A DNA stretch of 6,692 nt from Patescibacteria group bacterium (lineage in GTDB: Bacteria; Patescibacteriota; Minisyncoccia; UBA6257; GWB1-50-10), in assembly GCA_023380415.1 (NCBI GenBank), contig JAMCRC010000029.1, forward strand, positions 1 to 6,692. Direction: 5' to 3'. The notes under the pieces were generated by a model. It was not told the DNA's origin. It did not search any database and worked only from the letters and a program-made list of their open reading frames with translations. Both the position numbers and the translations under genes were made by a program. Position 1 is the first letter of the stretch, and each line of letters begins with the position of its first letter. Positions 1 through 4,687 of the stretch are shown one piece after another.

Positions 1-692
1 CGGCCATAACGGCCGTGAAAAAATTCCTGGACATCGAAAAAGGAAGCCGGATCGAAACTCTCGCCGAGGCGCGGCAGCTGCTCGCCGGCTCCAAAGATGC
101 GGCTCAGGGGATGGACGAGCTCGCCGAACTCGGCCGGGCGCTCGGCGCCCTCGGCGTGCCGGACAAGAATTGGACCATCGATTTTTCGGTCGCGCGCGGC
201 CTCGGTTATTACACCGGCCCGATCTTCGAGACGATCCTGCCGGAAGCGCCCCAGTTCGGGAGCGTGATGTCCGGCGGCCGGTACGACGGCCTCATCGGCC
301 GTTTCGGCGGCAATAATGTTCCCGCCACCGGAGTTTCGGTCGGCCTCGACCGCCTTTTCGCGGCCATGAAGGAGCTCCGTATGGCGCGCGACGGCGCCGG
401 CGCGAGCGTGATCGTTTTGAACTTCGACCCGGCGGCGACCGAGGCCTGCCTCGGACTCCTGAGCGACATCCGCGATGTCGGGATCCCGGCGGAGATATAT
501 CTAGGCACGGAAAAGACGCTCAAGGGGCAGCTCGCCTACGCCGTGAAGAAGGATTATGCCGTCCTCGTAATATTGGGCGGAACGGAGATGCAGAAGGGTA
601 TCGCCGAGGTGAAGGACCTCAAACGTCGCGACCAAAAGCCGGTGCCGCTTTCCGGCGTTCCGGCCTTTGTCCAAACCCTCTTGGGAAAATAA
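1..692 (+). CDS. hisS: Histidyl-tRNA synthetase, C-terminal part (5' end outside window)
   Basis: This class II aminoacyl-tRNA synthetase charges tRNA-His with histidine in the cytoplasm. The reading frame is open to the left edge (first full codon at base 3), leaving 229 residues of a protein usually about 420 long, so the N-terminal catalytic half with motif 1 lies outside. Visible are the histidine-binding ARGLGYYTGPIFE block (codons around 195-235), GGRYDGL, and class II motif 3 (GVSVGLDRL), followed by an anticodon-binding domain from about VIVLNF to the end (KGIAEVKDL block). The histidine-binding block has Gly where many HisRS proteins have Asp (RGLDYY); the catalytic Arg is kept. The GTG at base 15 is internal to the conserved protein and is not a start. 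The stop is one base before the next gene's ATG, so the two are probably cotranscribed and translationally coupled. Only one cysteine is present in the visible part. Confidence 0.96.
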   Translation, partial: AITAVKKFLDIEKGSRIETLAEARQLLAGSKDAAQGMDELAELGRALGALGVPDKNWTIDFSVARGLGYYTGPIFETILPEAPQFGSVMSGGRYDGLIGRFGGNNVPATGVSVGLDRLFAAMKELRMARDGAGASVIVLNFDPAATEACLGLLSDIRDVGIPAEIYLGTEKTLKGQLAYAVKKDYAVLVILGGTEMQKGIAEVKDLKRRDQKPVPLSGVPAFVQTLLGK

Positions 693-693
693 A

Positions 694-1320
694 ATGGACC
701 GAGAAGAAAAGGCCGCCGCGCTCGAAAAATTGAAAGCGGAGCTCTCCGGAAACGATTCCCTGCCTCTCCGCGAGGCTAATTTGGTCGTGGGAGAAGGGGA
801 TCCGGACGCGCCCGTGGTCTTCATCGGCGAGGCGCCCGGCTTCTACGAGGACAAGTTCCAAAGGCCCTTCGTCGGAAGGGCCGGAAAGCTCTTGGACCGG
901 ATGATCGAGGGCAGCGGCTGGAAGCGGGAGGATGTTTACATCACGAACATCGTGAAGCGCCGGCCGCCCCAGAATCGCGACCCGGAGCCGGAAGAGCTCG
1001 ACGCCTACCGCCCCTACCTTTCGCGGGAGATAGAGATACTCGCGCCCAAGATCGTCGCGACGCTCGGCCGGTTCTCGATGGCCTATTTCATGCCGGAGGG
1101 AAAGATATCCCGCGATCACGGCAAAGTATTCTGGTGGCACGATACGCTCCTTGTTCCACTCTACCATCCGGCCGCCGCCTTGCGCTCGACGGGCGTTCTC
1201 CAGGAGCTCGAAAAGGATTTCAAAAAGCTTCCGGTGATCGTGAAGAAATTCGAGGAATTGAAGGCTCAGCGCCGAAAGGACGAACCGGCCGCGCCGAAGG
1301 AGCAGGAAAACCTATTCTAA
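694..1320 (+). CDS. Uracil-DNA glycosylase, family 4-like, lacking the Fe-S cysteines
   Basis: Predicted to remove uracil from DNA (from cytosine deamination or dUTP incorporation), starting base excision repair. The 208-residue product has the family 4 (UDGa/b-type) layout: VxGEGDPDA at about 32-39, motif 1 GEAPG at 45-49 with E52-D53, PFVGRAGKLLD at 58-68, TNIVKRRPPQNRDP at 84-97, and motif 2 HPAAALR at 158-164. Known family 4 enzymes bind a [4Fe-4S] cluster with four cysteines; here the whole protein has no cysteine. The conserved VKCRPP is VKRRPP (R89), the later CxPYL is YRPYL (Y105), and the N-terminal Cys pair region reads NDSLPLRE. The tail (about 185-208) is charged and probably flexible. 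The start chosen is the ATG one base after the hisS stop; the in-frame TTG at 667 would overlap hisS and adds nothing conserved. There is only a weak GGGA upstream, which fits coupling to hisS translation. Glycosylase fold is near certain; activity without the cluster is inferred. Confidence 0.9.
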   Translation: MDREEKAAALEKLKAELSGNDSLPLREANLVVGEGDPDAPVVFIGEAPGFYEDKFQRPFVGRAGKLLDRMIEGSGWKREDVYITNIVKRRPPQNRDPEPEELDAYRPYLSREIEILAPKIVATLGRFSMAYFMPEGKISRDHGKVFWWHDTLLVPLYHPAAALRSTGVLQELEKDFKKLPVIVKKFEELKAQRRKDEPAAPKEQENLF

Positions 1321-1331
1321 GAAGTCGCCCA

Positions 1332-1360
1332 TTGACCACCCCTTTAAGGGGCGTTATTTT
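1332..1360 (+). promoter_or_regulatory. Probable sigma70-type promoter of the TIM-barrel gene, overlapping the terminator
   Basis: TTGACC at 1332-1337 matches five of six -35 consensus bases. A 17-base spacer leads to TATTTT at 1355-1360, which matches four of six -10 bases. The start of transcription would fall near 1367, giving a leader of about 40 bases carrying a good ribosome binding site. The spacer contains the palindrome CCCCTTTAAGGGG, which is also the upstream gene's terminator stem. This could be coincidence in a compact genome, or an operator. Confidence 0.45.
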
Positions 1361-1361
1361 T
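1339..1361 (+). terminator. Rho-independent terminator after the hisS-glycosylase unit
   Basis: Just after the glycosylase stop, CCCC (1339-1342) plus T1343 pair with A1347 plus GGGG (1348-1351), giving a 5-bp stem and a 3-base loop. It is followed by TTATTTTT (1354-1361). The stem is short, so termination may be incomplete. An alternative pairing of CGCCC (1326-1330) with GGGCG (1349-1353) is possible. The same bases lie in the spacer of the promoter predicted for the next gene. Confidence 0.6.
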
Positions 1362-1390
1362 AGGGTAGCAATACATCAAAATAAATCAAG

Positions 1391-1397
1391 GAAGGAG
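1391..1397 (+). promoter_or_regulatory. Strong Shine-Dalgarno site
   Basis: GAAGGAG ends 8 bases before the ATG at 1406 and is the only textbook Shine-Dalgarno in the window. It fixes the start of the TIM-barrel gene and contrasts with the helicase and ATPase genes, which lack one. Confidence 0.85.
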
Positions 1398-1405
1398 CCA
1401 TTAAA

Positions 1406-2143
1406 ATGGCAGAAAAAATCGTGAGGATCGTCACGGTCACCGGAGCTGACGACAGCATACAGCCCGAAGAGCTTGTGGAAGTAGCCGACAATTTCCCGTT
1501 CGTCGAATTCGGCATCCTACTTTCAAGCGATCCGAAAGGAAGTACCAGATTCCCGTCCCGTGCCTGGCTGGAGGAGCTATTCTCCATGCAGTTGCATCAT
1601 ATGCTTCAATTGTCAGGCCATCTCTGCGGTAGCTGGGTCAAGGATCTGTGCCTGGGTTCGCCGCGCTGTTTTGATGAGTTGGACGAACTAGCTTTTATGT
1701 TCGACCGGTTCCAGCTCAATTTCCACGCGGTCCCGCACGTACTCCATAAAGAAAAGTTCCTGCGTGCATTGCTCGACCGCTGCGAAGGACTGGACGTTAT
1801 CTTCCAGATCGACGGAGTGAACGACGGCATATTCGATTTCGCCAAGACCCAGGACGGAATCTTGGCCAGGCCGCTCTTCGACCTGTCGGGCGGGACCGGT
1901 GTTTTGCCGAAGGAATGGCCGCGACAGACGGATGGCTATAGCGGCTATGCCGGCGGTCTTTCGCCCAATAATCTCCGAGGGCAAATGGAAAAGATAGAGG
2001 AAGTGGCGTCCTGGCCGATCTGGATCGACGCCGAAACGCGTTTGCGTTCCGAAAACGACGCACTCTTCGATACCGGTAAGGTTTGGAACTTCCTTTCGGT
2101 GGCGCAGGACTGGGTCAATGGTCAGGACAGAAGGGACCATTAG
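1406..2143 (+). CDS. TIM-barrel protein resembling phosphoribosylanthranilate isomerase (TrpF-like), function unknown
   Basis: A 245-residue soluble protein with no signal peptide or membrane segment. I read it as a phosphate-binding (beta/alpha)8 barrel because its strand-loop blocks map in order onto TrpF: strand 1 IVTVTGADDS (8-17; TrpF has KICGxT), strand 2 FGILLS (35-40), strand 3 SGHLCG (70-75), strand 4 RFQLNFH (101-107; TrpF VQLHG), strand 5 VIFQIDG (131-137), strand 6 LFDLSGGTG (157-165; TrpF has an Asp and GGTG here), strand 7 GYAGGLSPNNL (180-190; TrpF AGGLxPENV), strand 8 IWIDAETRLRS (206-216). D159 sits where TrpF has its catalytic Asp, but the catalytic Cys of strand 1 aligns with a Thr. 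No other tryptophan genes are near, so a true TrpF role is doubtful. It has four cysteines (74, 82, 88, 126), far more per residue than its neighbours. It has its own promoter and terminators on both sides, so it is monocistronic. Coding status is firm; the substrate is unknown. Confidence 0.85.
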   Translation: MAEKIVRIVTVTGADDSIQPEELVEVADNFPFVEFGILLSSDPKGSTRFPSRAWLEELFSMQLHHMLQLSGHLCGSWVKDLCLGSPRCFDELDELAFMFDRFQLNFHAVPHVLHKEKFLRALLDRCEGLDVIFQIDGVNDGIFDFAKTQDGILARPLFDLSGGTGVLPKEWPRQTDGYSGYAGGLSPNNLRGQMEKIEEVASWPIWIDAETRLRSENDALFDTGKVWNFLSVAQDWVNGQDRRDH

Positions 2144-2158
2144 GCTAATTGCGACAAG

Positions 2159-2184
2159 CGGCCAAGAGCGATCTTGGCCGTTTT
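2159..2184 (+). terminator. Strong Rho-independent terminator between convergent genes
   Basis: CGGCCAAGA (2159-2167) pairs perfectly with TCTTGGCCG (2172-2180): a 9-bp stem closed by a GCGA tetraloop of the GNRA type, followed by TTTTAT. It lies 15 bases after the TIM-barrel stop. Read from the minus strand, the hairpin is the first structure after the ATPase stop (2208), but the bases after it are CTTGTCGC, with no U-tract, so it should work mainly on the plus strand. Confidence 0.92.
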
Positions 2185-2207
2185 ATATTGCTAACTCAGG
2201 TAATGAT

Positions 2208-4562
2208 CTACTTCTCGAAGCGGGGGACGATGACCTTTTGGTCCAACACCTTCGTGAGTTCCGTGATCTGGAGCCAAATGAAGCACCAAACCCAGACCGC
2301 GACGACATAAAGAACGGGGATGGCAGGCATTAGGATGCCGAAGATGGCGAAAACGGTCGCGACGAGCTGAACGCCGGTGATGGCCCAAATGACCTGGCGC
2401 GAAGGCAGGTATTTCCACCAGCGTTCCTTGGTGTGGGCGACGTAGATGAGCATCTGGCCGGAAACTGTAAGCTTCAAGAAATAAACGGTCTGGATGATGC
2501 CCCAACTCAAATGGAAAACGGAGGTCATTAGAAAAAATAGGATCAAGCTGTTCCCGATGCCGGCTAGGCCGTATAAGCTGCTCAGGGCGAATCTGGCCGT
2601 CGGTTTCACCTTGGCCGGCCGGGGAGCCACTTCGACCCGATCGAAGGCCAGGGCGACGGTCGGAATGTCGTTCAAGAGAGCGATCAATATAAGCTGGAGA
2701 GGCGTGAGGGGATAGGCGCGCGAAATAAATCCGAGGACGACGACCGTGATGATTAAACGGAAACTTTCGGAAAGGCGGTAAAGGGAATAGCTGTAAAGGC
2801 GGGCGAATATCTTCCGGGCCTCGATGAGCGCATCACGGATGACCGACAGTCCCTGAGAGAAAAGGACGATATCCGCGGCGCTTTTGAGGGCGTCCACGGC
2901 GTTTTTGACGGCGATGCCGACGTTCACCGCTTTTATCGCTCCCAAGTCGTTTACGCCGTCGCCCGTCATGGCGACGATGTAGCCCTGGGCCTGCGCGAGC
3001 TTCGCCAGTTTGAATTTGTCTTCCGGCAATATCTCGGCGAAGGCGCCGATACTCCCCAAGTAGCGCGGGTCCTCCGCGTTCCAATTCACCTTATCGCGGG
3101 CCAAAGTCATGCCTTGCAGTCCGAGTTCGTCCACCGTGCGCCTCGCGATGGCCAAATTGTCGCCGGTGAGCATTTTTACGCCGATGCCGTTTTCCTCTAA
3201 AAAGTCGATGGTCTCTCCGGCATCGTCGTCCAAAGGGTCGGCGAGAAGCAAAAGGCCCGCAAGCCGCAGGCCGCTTTCGACGGCGCTTCCGGGTTTGATC
3301 GCCACGCCCAAAGCGCGATAGCCGTCCCGAGCCGCTTCTTCGACATGGGTCTCATAGAAAGAACGGTCTGTGGCGGAGGGTAGAGCGAGCCCCTCGATTA
3401 TTTGCGGGGCACCGACCGAAATGAGCGTTTTCGTCCCGCCGATCTCGGCCAGCACCGTCGAGCGCTTGCGTTCGGAATCGGCCGGCGTGTAATCGATTAT
3501 CTTGGCCGGTCGGTCCAAATCGAAGCTCGCGGCTTTTTTCGCGACCGCTTGGTCGATGGCGCTCTTGCTCTCCGCAGGCGCCGCAAGAGAGGCGTAAAAG
3601 ACGACATCTTCCGAAGAGAATCCTGGGAGGGGAATGATCTTTGCGACGGTGATGCGGTTCATGGTGAGCGTTCCCGTTTTATCGGTCAGGAGCAGGTCGA
3701 CGTTCGCCAGGTCTTCGAGAGCCGAGAGCCGACGCACGACAGCCTTCTTTTTGGCGAGTTCGAGGACTCCCAAACTGATGATGAGGGTCATGACCGTGGG
3801 CAAGCTTACCGGGATGCCGGCGATAATGAGGCTCAGGTCGAGGACCAAGAGATCGCTCCAGGCGACGTGGTTCAGGAAGAAGAAAATAGAAATAATAAGG
3901 ACACCTAAGAGGCTTACGACCATCAGAAACTTCGAGATCATCAAAATATCTTCCTCGAGCAAGCTGCGGCGTTTCACTTTTTCGATCAGGCTCACGGTGC
4001 GACCGAAGGAGGTTTTGGCGCCGGTCGCGGTCACGCTCGCGCGGCCGAGGCCGGTCGTAACGAAGGTCCCGGAAAAGACGGAATCGCCGATCTGCTTGTC
4101 TTTGGGGAGCGATTCGCCCGTAAGAGCCGCCTCGTTCACTGAAAGGTTGTGGGTCTCGAAAAGGGCGGCATCAGCCGGGATGAGGTCGCCCACACTCACT
4201 TCGAAGACGTCTCCCGGAACCATTTCGCGCGACGGCACGGATATCCAGGCGCCATCCCGCAGAACCTTTACTTGGATAGCCAAGCTTTCCCGGAGCTTTT
4301 GGATGGCATTGTCGGCCTTACGTTCCTGCCAAAAGCTCACGCCGAAGTTGATGAAAGTGAGGAGGAGGATAAAATAAAAGTCGAATGTCTTCCCGGCAAT
4401 GAGCGACAAAAAGGCCGCTCCGAGAAGCATAAGCGCGATCGGCGAAGCGAACCATTTGGCCGCTTTGAGGAAGAACCCTTGTTTCTTTTCCGGTATCTCG
4501 TTAGGGCCGTAGGCCGCAAACCGTCTCCGTGCCTCTTCTCCCAAAAGGCCGTTTGGTATCAT
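2208..4562 (-). CDS. P3A-type plasma-membrane proton-pumping P-type ATPase
   Basis: An integral membrane pump of 784 residues using ATP to export protons. Order: N-terminal YGPNEIPE (18-25); TM1-TM2 (about 40-78); actuator domain with LTGES (147-151); TM3-TM4 with GIPVSLP (249-255); phosphorylation motif DKTGTLT with D294; a short nucleotide-binding domain (about 305-440); TGDN (466-469); hinge TGDGVND (533-539); then TM5-TM10 to about 768. Residues aligning with the proton-site triad of plant AHA2 (Asn106, Arg655, Asp684) are present as N72, R602 and D632 (ALLND), which supports H+ over Ca2+ or heavy metals. Unusual: the usual KGAP Lys is V383, DPPR is DPLD (442-445), and GDGVNDAPAL is GDGVNDLGAI. 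There is no C-terminal autoinhibitory domain like that of plant pumps. The ATG is fixed by an in-frame TAA 12 bases upstream and by homology starting at residue 5; there is no Shine-Dalgarno, but a TATAAT lies 8 bases upstream. One cysteine only. Confidence 0.94.
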   Translation of the reverse strand: MIPNGLLGEEARRRFAAYGPNEIPEKKQGFFLKAAKWFASPIALMLLGAAFLSLIAGKTFDFYFILLLTFINFGVSFWQERKADNAIQKLRESLAIQVKVLRDGAWISVPSREMVPGDVFEVSVGDLIPADAALFETHNLSVNEAALTGESLPKDKQIGDSVFSGTFVTTGLGRASVTATGAKTSFGRTVSLIEKVKRRSLLEEDILMISKFLMVVSLLGVLIISIFFFLNHVAWSDLLVLDLSLIIAGIPVSLPTVMTLIISLGVLELAKKKAVVRRLSALEDLANVDLLLTDKTGTLTMNRITVAKIIPLPGFSSEDVVFYASLAAPAESKSAIDQAVAKKAASFDLDRPAKIIDYTPADSERKRSTVLAEIGGTKTLISVGAPQIIEGLALPSATDRSFYETHVEEAARDGYRALGVAIKPGSAVESGLRLAGLLLLADPLDDDAGETIDFLEENGIGVKMLTGDNLAIARRTVDELGLQGMTLARDKVNWNAEDPRYLGSIGAFAEILPEDKFKLAKLAQAQGYIVAMTGDGVNDLGAIKAVNVGIAVKNAVDALKSAADIVLFSQGLSVIRDALIEARKIFARLYSYSLYRLSESFRLIITVVVLGFISRAYPLTPLQLILIALLNDIPTVALAFDRVEVAPRPAKVKPTARFALSSLYGLAGIGNSLILFFLMTSVFHLSWGIIQTVYFLKLTVSGQMLIYVAHTKERWWKYLPSRQVIWAITGVQLVATVFAIFGILMPAIPVLYVVAVWVWCFIWLQITELTKVLDQKVIVPRFEK

Positions 4563-4570
4563 TTGCTTTG

Positions 4571-4576
4571 ATTATA
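4571..4576 (-). promoter_or_regulatory. -10 box of the ATPase promoter, probably leaderless
   Basis: Read on the minus strand this is a perfect TATAAT separated by 8 bases from the ATPase ATG. Transcription would start at or within about two bases of the ATG, leaving no room for a ribosome binding site; the only GGAG lies upstream of the -10. No good -35 is seen at 15-19 bases upstream, so an activator may be needed, or the box may act with a weak -35. Confidence 0.6.
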
Positions 4577-4582
4577 GCTCCG

Positions 4583-4598
4583 TGCGCCGAATTGCGCA
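4583..4598. repeat. Short inverted repeat in the divergent promoter region
   Basis: TGCGC (4583-4587), six bases, then GCGCA (4594-4598) form a perfect 5-bp dyad. It starts 6 bases upstream of the ATPase -10 box, where a -35 would lie, so it could be an operator or activator site. The arms are short and GC-rich, so chance cannot be excluded. Confidence 0.3.
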
Positions 4599-4674
4599 TT
4601 CTGCTCGGGGATATGTGCAGCGTTGTACGGCCGCACCGCGCGACCCTGAGGTAGTTTGGGAGCGTAAAAACCTG

Positions 4675-4680
4675 TATATT
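4675..4680 (+). promoter_or_regulatory. -10 box of the helicase promoter, probably leaderless
   Basis: TATATT preceded by TG ends 7 bases before the GTG start of the helicase, so transcription would begin at or near the start codon. No clear -35 is visible at the right distance (TAGTTT with a 17-base spacer is poor), and the bases between box and start (AAAGAGC) give at best a weak ribosome binding site. Confidence 0.5.
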
Positions 4681-4687
4681 AAAGAGC

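Noticed and set aside
15..17. GTG at 15 as the start of a short hisS
   Set aside because: The frame is open to the left edge and HisRS needs the missing N-terminal catalytic half, so this is an internal Val codon.
667..693. TTG at 667 as an earlier start for the glycosylase
   Set aside because: It would overlap hisS by 26 bases and adds nine residues with no family similarity; the ATG at 694 fits the coupling better.
1688..2140. A 150-codon open frame antisense to the TIM-barrel gene
   Set aside because: The plus-strand frame has a strong Shine-Dalgarno, terminator and TIM-barrel motifs; the antisense frame has none.
2159..2180. The hairpin as a bidirectional terminator for both convergent genes
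   Set aside because: Only the plus strand has a T-tract after the stem; on the minus strand the bases after it are mixed, so I count it as a plus-strand terminator.
2118..2333. A 71-codon plus-strand frame spanning the convergent gap
   Set aside because: It runs through the strong terminator and into the antisense of the ATPase C-terminus, with no ribosome binding site.
3634..4377. A 247-codon open frame antisense to the P-type ATPase, rich in Arg, Ser and Thr
   Set aside because: Its composition is that of a shadow frame, and the opposite strand carries a full-length conserved pump.
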